Assembly (NCBI RefSeq): GCF_003031585.1
Contig: NZ_PWAA01000053.1
Location: forward strand, 151,118 to 215,117
Length of the DNA stretch: 64,000 nt
DNA from: Thalassobius sp. I31.1
GTDB lineage: Bacteria > Pseudomonadota > Alphaproteobacteria > Rhodobacterales > Rhodobacteraceae
Reading direction: 5' to 3'
Translations under genes and position numbers: made by a program
The notes under the pieces: generated by a model
The model's input: the letters and a program-made list of their open reading frames with translations, nothing else
Database searches by the model: none
Told to the model about the DNA's origin: nothing
In this document: one piece after another, positions 35,391-44,682 of the stretch
Layout of the letters: every line of letters starts with the position of its first letter
How positions within the stretch are numbered: the first letter of the stretch is position 1

Positions 35391-35963
35391 TTATTTTTTC
35401 AAGGATATACGTGGCAACAGATTATGCCCGTCGATGACTTTGTGTTTCACAACGGCCAGGATGTGCCCAACGACAAGTGCAAGCATCCCGTAGGCAAGCC
35501 AGACATGGGCCAGCTCGGCCAGTTCTTCGGGTTCTGCCACACCGGGCAGTAATGATGCAGGGAAGATTTCCGGCATGGCGATACCAAACCATTTCACGCC
35601 ATGCCCGCCCAGATCGACCTCGGCCCAGCCTGCGGCAAGAACCAGCGCAGATACAAGATACAGCATGATATGCCCGATATGGGCCAGTTTGCGTTCGACC
35701 GCTGGCATATCTGCTGGTTGTTCAGGGTGTTTTGTACGCAGGCGGATGACAAAACGCGCCGCCAGAAAGGCAACCAGTGTGACGCCGACAGAAATATGCA
35801 GCGCGAACAGGGTTTCTTCCCAGGGGCCGTCTTCCGGCACAAGTTTCGTCATGGCATAGCCACAGGCCCACATGAAGATAAACCCTGCGGCCATAAGCCA
35901 ATGCAGGATACGCAGGGGCAGGGCGTAGCGTTCTACTGGGTCGGAATGTGTTGCTGTGGTCAT
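35391..35963 (-). CDS. Cytochrome b561-family membrane protein
   Basis: A 190-residue four-helix cytochrome b. Histidines that can bind two hemes lie in the helices: LRILHWLMAAGF, LFALHISVGV, LAHIGHIMLYL and YGMLALVVGHILAVVKHK. These proteins move electrons within the inner membrane, often from quinol. I chose the ATG at 35963, with GGAG six bases upstream, over a longer form at 36071. It lies between the ugp and glp operons and its partner is unknown. Confidence 0.87.
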   Translation of the reverse strand: MTTATHSDPVERYALPLRILHWLMAAGFIFMWACGYAMTKLVPEDGPWEETLFALHISVGVTLVAFLAARFVIRLRTKHPEQPADMPAVERKLAHIGHIMLYLVSALVLAAGWAEVDLGGHGVKWFGIAMPEIFPASLLPGVAEPEELAELAHVWLAYGMLALVVGHILAVVKHKVIDGHNLLPRISLKK

Positions 35964-36093
35964 GGGGATCTCCGTCGCGTGGCTGGTTTTGCCGGAGATC
36001 GGGTGCGCGACGCTTTGTTTCAAACGACAATGCGCGGGTGGTGTGTGTTTCTGCGCCAGCGGTTGGTTCACGCTGGCGCAGGTGTTTATAAGG

Positions 36094-36372
36094 TCAGACC
36101 TTGAGGAAGCAGAAGGTGCCCCAGGCCAGCGCCAGTCCCAGGGGGATCCACAGGGGGGTGCCCACGATTCCCAGCCAGGCCAGAAAGATCCAGGCGCTGC
36201 CCATCAGGCCTAGGAACAATCTGTCACCGCGTGTTGTTACAAGGCCTAATGCGCCTTTGCGGGCGCTGGTGCCGGGTTTCTTGATTTCGATCACAGTGAT
36301 GATCGCCATGGCGGTGAAAACGCCGATGAAAAACAGGCCGGTGGGCCATGTCCATGCCATCCAGGTCAACAT
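36094..36372 (-). CDS. glpU: DUF2160 membrane protein of the glycerol transporter
   Basis: A 92-residue protein with three hydrophobic helices (LTWMAWTWPTGLFFIGVFTA, then about 45-62 and 65-85) and a positively charged loop IEIKKPGTSARKG. DUF2160 proteins accompany the rhizobial-type glycerol ABC transporter, where the gene is called glpU. The start at 36372 is one base after the glpQ stop, with GGGAG inside glpQ. Its role in the complex is not known to me. Confidence 0.85.
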   Translation of the reverse strand: MLTWMAWTWPTGLFFIGVFTAMAIITVIEIKKPGTSARKGALGLVTTRGDRLFLGLMGSAWIFLAWLGIVGTPLWIPLGLALAWGTFCFLKV

Positions 36373-36373
36373 G

Positions 36374-37171
36374 TTACACTCTCCCCATTGCAAAGCCTTT
36401 GGCGATGTAATTGCGCACAAACCAGATCACGATGGCACCCGGAATGATGGTTAATGTTCCGGCAGCAGCCAGCAGGCCCAGCTCATACCCCGCACTTGAT
36501 GCGGTCTTGGTCATGGTTGCGGCGATCGGCTTTGCGGCCACAGCGGTTAAGGTCTTCGCCAGCAGAAGCTCCACCCATGAGAACATGAAGCAGAAGAACG
36601 CCGCGACGCCCACGCCTGCTTTGATCGTTGGGATAAAGATCGTCATGAAGAAACGGGGGAAGGAATAACCATCGACATAAGCGGTTTCGTCCAGTTCCTT
36701 AGGGACGCCGCCCATGAAACCTTCCAGGATCCAGACCGACAGGGGAATGTTGAACAGGCAATGCGCCAGTGCCACAGCAAGATGCGTGTCAAAGATGCCC
36801 ACAGCGGAATAGAGCTGAAAGAAGGGCAGGGCGAAGACAGCCGCCGGGGCCATGCGGTTGGTTAACAGCCAGAAGAACAGGGTTTTATCCCCCAGGAACC
36901 GATACCGCGAAAACGCATAGGCGGCGGGCAGGGCGACGGTGATCGAAATCACGGTGTTCAGCGACACATAGATGATCGAGTTGATATACCCCCAATACCA
37001 GGTCGGATCGGTAAAGATCGTGCGGTAGGCTTCCAGCGTGAAGGTCTGGGGAAACAGGGAAAACCCGGACAGGATTTCGTTTGTTGTCTTAAAGCTCATG
37101 GCAACCAGCCAGTAGATCGGCAGAAGCAGGAACAGGATATAGACGATTGGGATGATGCTGCGTTTTTGCAT
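36374..37171 (-). CDS. glpQ: Glycerol ABC transporter permease
   Basis: A 265-residue permease with about six membrane helices and the EAA loop GVPKELDETAYVDGYSFPRF. The name follows the rhizobial glpSTPQUV glycerol operon and is not the E. coli phosphodiesterase GlpQ. It works with GlpP in the inner membrane. It starts 12 bp after glpP and runs into glpU with a one-base gap. Confidence 0.9.
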   Translation of the reverse strand: MQKRSIIPIVYILFLLLPIYWLVAMSFKTTNEILSGFSLFPQTFTLEAYRTIFTDPTWYWGYINSIIYVSLNTVISITVALPAAYAFSRYRFLGDKTLFFWLLTNRMAPAAVFALPFFQLYSAVGIFDTHLAVALAHCLFNIPLSVWILEGFMGGVPKELDETAYVDGYSFPRFFMTIFIPTIKAGVGVAAFFCFMFSWVELLLAKTLTAVAAKPIAATMTKTASSAGYELGLLAAAGTLTIIPGAIVIWFVRNYIAKGFAMGRV

Positions 37172-37183
37172 GGTCAGGCCCCC

Positions 37184-38047
37184 TTAGTTCAGGTCGTCTT
37201 TGGTCATCAGCGTGTAAAACAGCCAGCTGACCAAAAGAGTGATTGCAAAATAGATCAGGGACATGGCCGCCGCCGGGCCAAGGTCAAATTGCCCAAGGGC
37301 GATTTTTACCAGATCAATAGACAGAAGCGTGGTCGAGTTGCCCGGCCCGCCCCCTGTCAGAACGAAAGGTTCGGTGTAGATGTTGAAGCTGTCCATAAAC
37401 CGCAGAAGAATCGCGATGGTCAGGACGTTTTTCATCTTGGGCAGTTGGATGAAACGGAAGACAGACCAGTTGGACGCGCCATCAATCTTTGCCGCCTGAT
37501 AATACGCGTCAGGAATGGACACAAGGCCCGCATAAGCCAACAGAACCACAAGCGACGTCCAGTGCCAGACATCCATGGTGATGATCGTCACCCAGGCTGC
37601 CACCGGATCCTGTGTCATGTCATAATTGATACCCAGCACATGGTTCAGGAAATAGCCCAGAAGGCCGATATCCGGCAGGGCAAAGATGTTCCACATCGCA
37701 CCAACCACGTTGTAAGGGATCAGCATCGGCAGGGCCATGGTCACAAGGCAGACTGGCACCCAAAACCCTTTGCGCGGCATGGAAAGTGCGATGATGATGC
37801 CCAGAGGGATCTCGATGATCAGGATCAGGAAGGTGAACAGGAACTGCCGCCCAAGCGCTGCATGGAAGCGTTCAGACCGCAGGATTTGTTCAAACCAGTC
37901 AAGGCCTTGCCAGAAGAACAGGTTGTTGCCGAAGGTTTCCTGCACGGAATAATTTACAACGGTCATCATCGGGATAAGGGCGTTGAAAGCGACCAGCAGC
38001 AGGACCGGCAGCACAAAGAACCAGGCTTTTTGATTTTCGGTTTTCAT
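37184..38047 (-). CDS. glpP: Glycerol ABC transporter permease
   Basis: A 287-residue permease with about six membrane helices. Visible are the N-terminal FFVLPVLLLVAFNALIPMMT and the EAA loop IPDAYYQAAKIDGASNWSVF. I chose the ATG at 38047, which overlaps the glpT stop by four bases. With GlpQ it makes the membrane channel for glycerol. Confidence 0.92.
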   Translation of the reverse strand: MKTENQKAWFFVLPVLLLVAFNALIPMMTVVNYSVQETFGNNLFFWQGLDWFEQILRSERFHAALGRQFLFTFLILIIEIPLGIIIALSMPRKGFWVPVCLVTMALPMLIPYNVVGAMWNIFALPDIGLLGYFLNHVLGINYDMTQDPVAAWVTIITMDVWHWTSLVVLLAYAGLVSIPDAYYQAAKIDGASNWSVFRFIQLPKMKNVLTIAILLRFMDSFNIYTEPFVLTGGGPGNSTTLLSIDLVKIALGQFDLGPAAAMSLIYFAITLLVSWLFYTLMTKDDLN

Positions 38048-39126
38048 GATTTGCCTCCTGCTTTGGAAATAAGCCAACCGTCGGAATAAAGCCGGGTCTG
38101 ATCGGGGCGGAAGTTCAGGTGAACCTGCGCGCCTTTTTCAGGGGCCGTGCCGTTCATGACGGCGGCGATTTTGTGATCGCCCGCCATGGCTTCCACCACC
38201 AGATGCCGTCCGACATCGGCCACTTTGCGCACCACGGCGGGAATGCCGCTGTCGCTGATTGTCACAAATTCCGGGCGGATGCCGATTTCGAGACTGCCGG
38301 TTGCATCTGCATACACGGGCCCTTCCAGTTCCACAGCTGTGCCGTTGAACATCGCCATGCCGCCATCAAGCGTGCAAGGCAGAACATTCATGCCGGGTGA
38401 GCCGATGAAGTGGCCAACAAATGTATGTGCCGGGCGGTCAAACAGTTCAACCGGGGTGCCGATCTGCACGACTTCGCCCTGCTGCATGACAACCACCTGA
38501 TCGGCGAAGGTCAGAGCTTCGGTCTGGTCGTGGGTCACATAAATCATCGTCGCATTCACGCGTTGATGCAGTTCTTTCAGCTTGCTGCGCAGCTTCCATT
38601 TCAGATGCGGATCGATCACGGTCAGCGGTTCGTCGAACATGACAACATTCACGTCATCCCGCACAAGGCCACGCCCCATAGAGATCTTTTGTTTGTTGTC
38701 GGGCGACAGGCCTGCTGCGCGCTGATCCAGCAGGTCGGTGACTTCCAGCATCTCAGCAATTTCGCGCACGCGCTGATCCACGCGCATGGCATCGACACCG
38801 CGATTGCGCAGGGGGAAGGCCAGGTTGTCATACACCGTCATCGTGTCATAGATCACCGGAAACTGGAAAACCTGCGCGATGTTGCGCTGATCCGGCGGCA
38901 GATGGGTGACGTCCTGATCATCGAACAGGATCTGTCCCTCAGAAGGTACCAAGAGGCCGGAAATGATGTTTAGCAGCGTGGATTTCCCGCAACCAGACGG
39001 GCCAAGCAGGGCGTAAGCGCCACCATCTTTCCAATCCAGATCAATTTCCTTCAGCGCATAGTCATCCGCTGATTTCGGGTTCGGGTAATAGCTGTGACGC
39101 AGCTTAGAGAGGGTGATTTTCGCCAT
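38044..39126 (-). CDS. glpT: Glycerol ABC transporter ATPase with degenerate signature
   Basis: A 360-residue ABC ATPase. Walker A (GPSGCGKST, 42-50), Walker B (VVMFDEPLTV) and the H-loop His (H199 in YVTHDQTEAL) are canonical. The signature is not: LSPDN at 140-144 replaces LSGGQ. A TOBE-like C-terminal domain with IGIRPEFVTI follows. It should pair with GlpS, whose signature is intact. The name follows rhizobia and is not the E. coli antiporter GlpT. It shares one base with glpS and four with glpP. Confidence 0.92.
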   Translation of the reverse strand: MAKITLSKLRHSYYPNPKSADDYALKEIDLDWKDGGAYALLGPSGCGKSTLLNIISGLLVPSEGQILFDDQDVTHLPPDQRNIAQVFQFPVIYDTMTVYDNLAFPLRNRGVDAMRVDQRVREIAEMLEVTDLLDQRAAGLSPDNKQKISMGRGLVRDDVNVVMFDEPLTVIDPHLKWKLRSKLKELHQRVNATMIYVTHDQTEALTFADQVVVMQQGEVVQIGTPVELFDRPAHTFVGHFIGSPGMNVLPCTLDGGMAMFNGTAVELEGPVYADATGSLEIGIRPEFVTISDSGIPAVVRKVADVGRHLVVEAMAGDHKIAAVMNGTAPEKGAQVHLNFRPDQTRLYSDGWLISKAGGKS

Positions 39127-40199
39127 TATGCGCGCTCCTCTTTGATGCGTGTGCCGTCTGGTGTGAAGTACAGGCAGGCGGAAGGGTCCATGAAGAATTC
39201 ATGTTTTTCGCCAACGGTATAGGGGTGAACGCCATGGGCGAGGGATACCCAGCTTTCATCCGCAAAATGGAAATGTGCGCTGCTTTCAGAGCCGGACAGT
39301 TCTGTCACGCCAACGCGGCCAGTGACGGGCACAAAGGCGGCGTCAGTTTTGTAAGGCAGGATGTGGTTCGGGCGGATGGCGACGATATATTCACCGTCCG
39401 CCATGTCCGCTGCAGCACCAGACAGATGCCAGTGAATTGCACCCATTTTCGCAGTCGTGCCTTCCTTAACGATCCGGGCCTGGTTGATGGGGGGATCGGA
39501 AAACACCTGGGCGGCACTCAGGTTTGCAGGGTCGCGGTAAATCCCGGCCGTCGGGCCGAATTGCGTCACGCGGCCGTCCTGCATCAGCGCTGTTTCACCG
39601 CCCAATAACAGGGCTTCTTCCGGTTCCGACGTGGCGTAAACCACCACCGCACCCCGGCCTGCAAACAATTCGGGCAGCTGTTCACGCAGTTCTTCGCGCA
39701 GCTTGTAGTCAAGGTTCGCAAGCGGTTCATCCAGGAACACGGCCTTGCTTTCCTTCGCAATCGCGCGGGCCAGTGCGGTACGCTGTTGTTGCCCGCCGGA
39801 CAATTCATGCGGGCGACGGTTTAACATCGGGCGCAATTGCATGATGTCTGCGGCTTCTTCCACGCGGCCCTGAATTTCGCTTTTCGCCATGCCTGCAACC
39901 CGCAGCGGGGAGGCAATATTATCAAACACCGTCATATGCGGGTAGTTGACGAAAAACTGATGCACGAGGCTGATGTTGCGTTTTTGCGTGGAAAGCGCAG
40001 TGATATCTTCGCCGTCCATCACGACCTGACCAGAGGCAATCGGATCAAGCCCGGCCATCATTTTAATAAGCGAGGTCTTCCCTGCGCCCGTTTCCCCCAG
40101 CAGCACATTAAAATGCCCGCTGTGCAGGGTCAGGCTTGTGGGTTTGATGTGCGTCTGACCGCCCACAACCTTGGTAATTTCGTTTAGTTCCAGTGCCAT
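39126..40199 (-). CDS. glpS: Glycerol ABC transporter ATPase lacking the H-loop histidine
   Basis: A 357-residue ABC ATPase. Walker A (GETGAGKTS, 35-43), the signature (LSGGQQQR, from 133) and Walker B (AVFLDEPLANLD) are canonical. The switch His is not: YATSEPEEAL puts Ser191 where YVTHDQxEA is expected. A TOBE-like domain with AIRPNHIL follows. With GlpT it would form a heterodimer having one good and one degenerate ATP site. It follows glpV after a gap with two strong hairpins. Confidence 0.92.
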   Translation of the reverse strand: MALELNEITKVVGGQTHIKPTSLTLHSGHFNVLLGETGAGKTSLIKMMAGLDPIASGQVVMDGEDITALSTQKRNISLVHQFFVNYPHMTVFDNIASPLRVAGMAKSEIQGRVEEAADIMQLRPMLNRRPHELSGGQQQRTALARAIAKESKAVFLDEPLANLDYKLREELREQLPELFAGRGAVVVYATSEPEEALLLGGETALMQDGRVTQFGPTAGIYRDPANLSAAQVFSDPPINQARIVKEGTTAKMGAIHWHLSGAAADMADGEYIVAIRPNHILPYKTDAAFVPVTGRVGVTELSGSESSAHFHFADESWVSLAHGVHPYTVGEKHEFFMDPSACLYFTPDGTRIKEERA

Positions 40200-40262
40200 A
40201 AAGCACAGCCCCCCAGTATCGGTGTGTATCAGGTTGGTATTGATGAATGTCTGAGAGACATG

Positions 40263-40292
40263 AAAAATCCGGGGCTGTATGGTAAGCCCCGG
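40263..40292 (-). terminator. Terminator/attenuator between glpV and glpS
   Basis: On the minus strand the stem CCGGGGCT / AGCCCCGG is followed by ATTTTT. It can stop part of the transcription after glpV, so the binding protein is made in excess over GlpSTPQU. Confidence 0.75.
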
Positions 40293-40296
40293 AAAC

Positions 40297-40323
40297 GCCG
40301 GGCAGTTGGTAAGACCGCCCGGC
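40297..40323 (-). other. Second hairpin after glpV
   Basis: The stem GCCGGGC / GCCCGGC with a 13-base loop stands just before the terminator hairpin and just after the glpV stop, without a T run. It probably shields the glpV message from 3' exonucleases. Confidence 0.6.
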
Positions 40324-40331
40324 AGGGAGAT

Positions 40332-42068
40332 TTAGTTCGCAGACCAGCGCGCAACAAGTTCGTCATAGTTGACGGTCACACCCTGTGGTTTCTCGTTGTC
40401 CAGCGGTGGTTTCGCGCCACCGTTTTCATACCAGAATTCTGCTGTGCTTTCCTCGTTCAGGCGCGGACCACAGCCACCGTACACATTGGCAGCTTCGTCA
40501 GCGGCCTGCATGCGGGCCATGGTGATGTCCATTTCTTCGGCCAGACGATCCATCGCTTCCTGTGGGGTGAACGCACCAGAGTTCACGTCACCAATTTGCT
40601 GCCACCAGATCTGGGCCAGCTTTGGATAATCAGGTACGTTGATGCCGGTCGGGGACCAGGCCACACGATCAGGCGAACGATAGAATTCAACCAGACCACC
40701 CAAACGCGGTGCGCGCTCGGTGAAGCTTTCGTGGTTCACCGAAGAATTTCGGATGAATGTCAGACCCACGTGAGATTTTTTCACGTCAACGGTCTTAGAC
40801 ACCACAAACTGGGAATACAGCCATGCCGCCTGTGCACGATCCAGCGGGGTGGACTTCAGGATGGTCCAGGAACCCACGTCCTGATAGCCAACCTTCTGGC
40901 CTTCCTGCCAGTATGGGCCATGCGGGCTTGGGGCCATGCGCCACAGTGGGTTGCCTTCGGCATCCACCGTGTTGTTGCCCTCAGACTGCGGCTTCACCAT
41001 GTCGGCGGTGAACGCAGTATACCAGAAGATCTGCTGGGCAACATTGCCCTGGCTAAGTGCTGGCAGGGACTGGTAGAAGTCAAAAGACGCCGCCCCGGGA
41101 GGCGCATAAGCACGCAGCCATTCGTCCCATTTGCGGATCGCATAAACAGCCGCAGGGCCGTTCGCTGCACCACCACGGGACACGGATGCGCCCACAGGGT
41201 TACAGGTGCCGGCTTCCATGCGGATGCCCCATTCATCGATCGGAATACCGTTTGGTTCACCGACAGAACCGGCACCGGCCATGGACAGCCAGGCATCGGT
41301 CATACGCCAGCCAAGGTCAGGGGCGCGTTTGCCGTAATCCATGTGGCCATAGATCGCGACGCCGTCGATTTCCTGCACGTCTTCACTGAAGAATTCTGCG
41401 ATATCTTCATATGCGGACCAGTTTACAGGCACGCCCAGTTCATAGCCGTATTTCGCTTCAAACGCGGCTTTGTATTCTTCGTTGTCGAACCAGTCTTTGC
41501 GGAACCAGTACAGGTTCGCGAACTGCTGATCCGGCAGCTGGTAGAGATCGCCATCAGGGCCGGTTGTGAACTGGATGCCCATGAAATCTTCAAGGTCCAG
41601 ACCCGGGTTGGTCACACCAGCGAAATCACCTGCCATCATATCGGTCAGGTTATACGCCAGTTGTAGACGGGAATGGGTGCCGATGAGATCAGAGTCATTC
41701 ACATAGGCATCATACAGGTTCCGCTGCGTCTGCATCTGTGTCTGCACAGCCTGCACAACTTCGCCTTCGCCCAGAATCTGATGGTTCACCTTAATGCCGG
41801 TGATTTCCTCAAAAGCGCGTGCAAGCACTTCAGATTCATAGGAATGGGTTGGAATGCCTTCAGACAGAACATTGATTTCCATGCCTGCATAAGGCGCGGC
41901 GGCATCAACGAACCACTGCATTTCCGCAATTTGTTCGTCACGGGTGATTGTGGCTGGTTGAAATTCGCTGTCGACCCAGCGTTCGGCAGCGGCCATATCC
42001 GCATATGCCGATGTCGTTCCCGCCAAAACAGCAGATGCTGCTGCAGCGGACATCAGATACTTACGCAT
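40332..42068 (-). CDS. glpV: Glycerol ABC transporter substrate-binding protein
   Basis: A 578-residue periplasmic binding protein, long for its class and typical of the GlpV type. The Sec signal MRKYLMSAAAASAVLAGTTSAYA is followed by INVLSEGIPTHSYESEVLA. It binds glycerol in the periplasm and heads the operon. Divergent glpR-glpD lie 200 bp away, with two GTTCRTATGARC operators in the gap. Confidence 0.9.
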   Translation of the reverse strand: MRKYLMSAAAASAVLAGTTSAYADMAAAERWVDSEFQPATITRDEQIAEMQWFVDAAAPYAGMEINVLSEGIPTHSYESEVLARAFEEITGIKVNHQILGEGEVVQAVQTQMQTQRNLYDAYVNDSDLIGTHSRLQLAYNLTDMMAGDFAGVTNPGLDLEDFMGIQFTTGPDGDLYQLPDQQFANLYWFRKDWFDNEEYKAAFEAKYGYELGVPVNWSAYEDIAEFFSEDVQEIDGVAIYGHMDYGKRAPDLGWRMTDAWLSMAGAGSVGEPNGIPIDEWGIRMEAGTCNPVGASVSRGGAANGPAAVYAIRKWDEWLRAYAPPGAASFDFYQSLPALSQGNVAQQIFWYTAFTADMVKPQSEGNNTVDAEGNPLWRMAPSPHGPYWQEGQKVGYQDVGSWTILKSTPLDRAQAAWLYSQFVVSKTVDVKKSHVGLTFIRNSSVNHESFTERAPRLGGLVEFYRSPDRVAWSPTGINVPDYPKLAQIWWQQIGDVNSGAFTPQEAMDRLAEEMDITMARMQAADEAANVYGGCGPRLNEESTAEFWYENGGAKPPLDNEKPQGVTVNYDELVARWSAN

Positions 42069-42115
42069 CTTGTCTCCTCCCTTGGATTATACCCGGACGA
42101 ATCCGGTTCTGGTAT

Positions 42116-42127
42116 GTTCGTATGAGC
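42116..42127. promoter_or_regulatory. Candidate GlpR operator, glpV side
   Basis: GTTCGTATGAGC is an imperfect copy of the palindrome at 42232 and lies 48 bp upstream of glpV. Its half TATGTTCG resembles known GlpR half-sites. Confidence 0.5.
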
Positions 42128-42231
42128 AACTTTTTACGTCAACTATTTTCATAGTAGATCGAAAAATCACGTTACGGAAGAGGAATTGTCACAAATCTGC
42201 GATGCTGTCTGGTGTATATGAAGAAAATAGT

Positions 42232-42243
42232 GTTCATATGAAC
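42232..42243. promoter_or_regulatory. Candidate GlpR operator, glpR side
   Basis: GTTCATATGAAC is a perfect 12-bp palindrome (14 bp with flanking T and A), 26 bp before the glpR start. Together with the copy at 42116 it could let GlpR repress both divergent units. Confidence 0.6.
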
Positions 42244-42269
42244 ATTGAATCATTCACTTGAGAGTACCC

Positions 42270-43043
42270 ATGCCACTGAACGAACGTCAGGAATTGATCC
42301 TTGAAGGTCTGCGCCACGAAGGCGAGGTCGAAGTGGATGCTTTGTCAAAGCAGTTGGGCGTGACAACACAAACCGTGCGCCGTGATCTCAGCGAGCTGTG
42401 CGATCAGGGGTTGGCCCTGCGCATGCACGGTGGGGCGAAACGTGCGCCTTCCACCACGGCGCGGGCTTATGAAGATCGCCGCCTGAACAATATGGCGGAT
42501 AAGCAATCGGTTGCCTCTGCCGCGGCGCAACTGATCCCGGACGGTGCCTCTGTGGCGATCAACATTGGTACCACAACCGAACAGGTGGCCGAGGCCCTGC
42601 GTCTGCACAAAGACCTGATGGTTGTGTCCAATAACATGAACATTATCAGTATTTTGCGCGGCACACGTTTGAGATCCTTAAGCGTCATCGGCGGTGAAGT
42701 ACGTTTGTCAGACGGCGCAGTGATCGGCGAAGACGCTGTGGCCGCGATCAACCAGTATAAGTTCGATTTCGCGGTGATTGGCACGTCGTCGATGGATCCG
42801 GATGGGTCTGTGCTGGACTTCGATCCGCGCGAAGTGGCTGTCGCCCGTGCGATCCTCGCCAATGCGCGGCAGAAAATCCTGGTGGCGGATGTGTCGAAAT
42901 TCGACGTCGCCGCCCCTTACCGCATCTGCAACATCGCGGATCTGGATCACATCATCCTGAACGCGCCGCCGCCTGCGGAATTTACTGAGGCCGCGCGCGT
43001 CGCAAACACAAACCTTATTATCACAGAGGCCCATAATGGCTGA
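42270..43043 (+). CDS. glpR: DeoR-family regulator of glycerol use
   Basis: A 257-residue DeoR-type repressor. The helix-turn-helix is in VDALSKQLGVTTQTVRRDLS, and the C-terminal sugar-phosphate sensor domain shows IGTTTEQVAEAL, SNNMNI and ILVADVSKFD. It should release DNA when glycerol-3-phosphate rises. I chose the ATG at 42270, with GAGAG upstream, over a TTG at 42258. It overlaps glpD by eight bases and is divergent from glpV. Confidence 0.9.
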   Translation: MPLNERQELILEGLRHEGEVEVDALSKQLGVTTQTVRRDLSELCDQGLALRMHGGAKRAPSTTARAYEDRRLNNMADKQSVASAAAQLIPDGASVAINIGTTTEQVAEALRLHKDLMVVSNNMNIISILRGTRLRSLSVIGGEVRLSDGAVIGEDAVAAINQYKFDFAVIGTSSMDPDGSVLDFDPREVAVARAILANARQKILVADVSKFDVAAPYRICNIADLDHIILNAPPPAEFTEAARVANTNLIITEAHNG

Positions 43044-44622
43044 ACAAAACAAACCCGTTGACCTGTTTATCATTGGCGGCGGCATCAATGGCTGTGGCAT
43101 TGCGCGGGATGCGGCGGGGCGGGGATATTCCGTGGCGCTTGCTGAGATGAACGACCTAGCCAGCGCCACATCGTCGGGTTCGACCAAGCTGTTTCACGGC
43201 GGGCTGCGCTATCTGGAATTCTTTGAATTCCGCCTTGTCCGCGAAGCCCTGATTGAACGCGAAGTCCTGCTGCGTGCGATGCCGCATATCAGCTGGCCGA
43301 TGCGCTTTGTCCTGCCGACCTATAAAGAAATGCGCTTTGAAAGCGACACGCCGACTTCGCGCCTGCTGTCCTTTGTTATGCCCTGGATGAAAGGGCGACG
43401 CCCGAACTGGCTGATCCGGCTTGGCTTGTTTCTATATGACCACCTGGGCGGGCGGGAAATCCTGCCAGGCACCGGCAAGCTTGACTTGCGCAGCGCGCCG
43501 GAAGGCACACCCCTGAAAGATCATCTGCACAAGGCCTATGAATATTCCGATTGCTGGGTGGAAGACGCCCGGCTGACCCTGTTGAACGCCCGCGACGCCC
43601 AGGCACGCGGTGCAGAGATCATGGTGCGCAGCAAAGTGACCGGCGCGGAATTTGACGGCACCCATTGGCAGGTGACGGTTGAAGGGGTTGATGGCGCGCC
43701 CCGGACGGTCACGGCAAAAATGCTGGTCAACGCGGGTGGGCCATGGGTTGAAGACGTGATCAAACAACGCCTGAAGCTGGAAACAAAAGAAAGCATCCGC
43801 CTTGTGCGTGGCAGCCATATTGTCGTGAAAAAACTGTATGATCACGACAAATGCTATTTCTTTCAGGGCGAAGACGGGCGCATTATCTTTGCCATTCCCT
43901 ATGAAGAAGATTTCACCCTGATTGGCACCACCGATGCGGATCATTCGGACGCTTTCACAAAGCCAGAATGCAGCGAGGAAGAAGCAGACTATCTGCGTGC
44001 GTTCGCCGGGCAGTATTTCAAAAAGCCAATCGCGGCGGAAGATATCGTCTGGACCTATTCCGGCGTGCGTCCGCTTTATAATGACGGGGCGAGTTCTGCC
44101 ACAGCGGCCACGCGCGAATATGTTTTGCGGGTGAATAAAACCGCAGGCGGGCCGGTTCTGAACATCTTCGGCGGCAAGATCACAACCTATCGCAAACTGT
44201 CCGAATCCGCGCTGGGCCATATTGACGAAACCCTGGGGCGTGACACCGCGCAGTGGACCGCTGGTGTTGCCCTTCCCGGCGGGGATTTCGCCGTGGATGG
44301 TGTGAAACAGCTGCGTGCTGATTTGCTGAAACAACTGCCGTTCTTTGAAGCCCGCACAATCCGCCGCCTGATCCGCCAATACGGGACAGAAGCCGCGGCG
44401 ATCTTCGCAGATGCGCAATCCCGCGATGATCTGGGCGCGCATTTCGGCGAAGACATCACGGCGCGTGAACTGGACTGGGCGATGACCCATGAATGGGTGC
44501 GCTCTGCGGAAGATTTTCTCTGGCGACGTTCAAAGCTTGGCCTGCGGGTGAATGAAGAACAGGTTGCGCAGATCGAAACCTATATCTCTGATTCCATGCA
44601 ACAAAAACCGGAAACAGTGTGA
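43036..44622 (+). CDS. glpD: Glycerol-3-phosphate dehydrogenase, aerobic
   Basis: A 528-residue flavoprotein that oxidises glycerol-3-phosphate to dihydroxyacetone phosphate and passes electrons to quinone at the inner membrane. The FAD motif DLFIIGGGINGCGIARDAAG opens it. LASATSSGSTKLFHGGLRYLE is the family signature (key part SSGSTKLFHGGLRYLE), with TIGT-like FTLIGTTDAD and FGGKITTYRKLSE later. It is co-transcribed with glpR. No glpK lies in the window. Confidence 0.95.
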   Translation: MAEQNKPVDLFIIGGGINGCGIARDAAGRGYSVALAEMNDLASATSSGSTKLFHGGLRYLEFFEFRLVREALIEREVLLRAMPHISWPMRFVLPTYKEMRFESDTPTSRLLSFVMPWMKGRRPNWLIRLGLFLYDHLGGREILPGTGKLDLRSAPEGTPLKDHLHKAYEYSDCWVEDARLTLLNARDAQARGAEIMVRSKVTGAEFDGTHWQVTVEGVDGAPRTVTAKMLVNAGGPWVEDVIKQRLKLETKESIRLVRGSHIVVKKLYDHDKCYFFQGEDGRIIFAIPYEEDFTLIGTTDADHSDAFTKPECSEEEADYLRAFAGQYFKKPIAAEDIVWTYSGVRPLYNDGASSATAATREYVLRVNKTAGGPVLNIFGGKITTYRKLSESALGHIDETLGRDTAQWTAGVALPGGDFAVDGVKQLRADLLKQLPFFEARTIRRLIRQYGTEAAAIFADAQSRDDLGAHFGEDITARELDWAMTHEWVRSAEDFLWRRSKLGLRVNEEQVAQIETYISDSMQQKPETV

Positions 44623-44682
44623 CCCTGTTCACAGGATGATTTTTTTAGTAGACTCGTCCGGCAGGCTAAACAGGCAAAGCGA

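Noticed and set aside
40224..41666. A 480-codon plus-strand frame opposite glpV
   Set aside because: It is a shadow of glpV, which has a signal peptide, family motifs and operon context.
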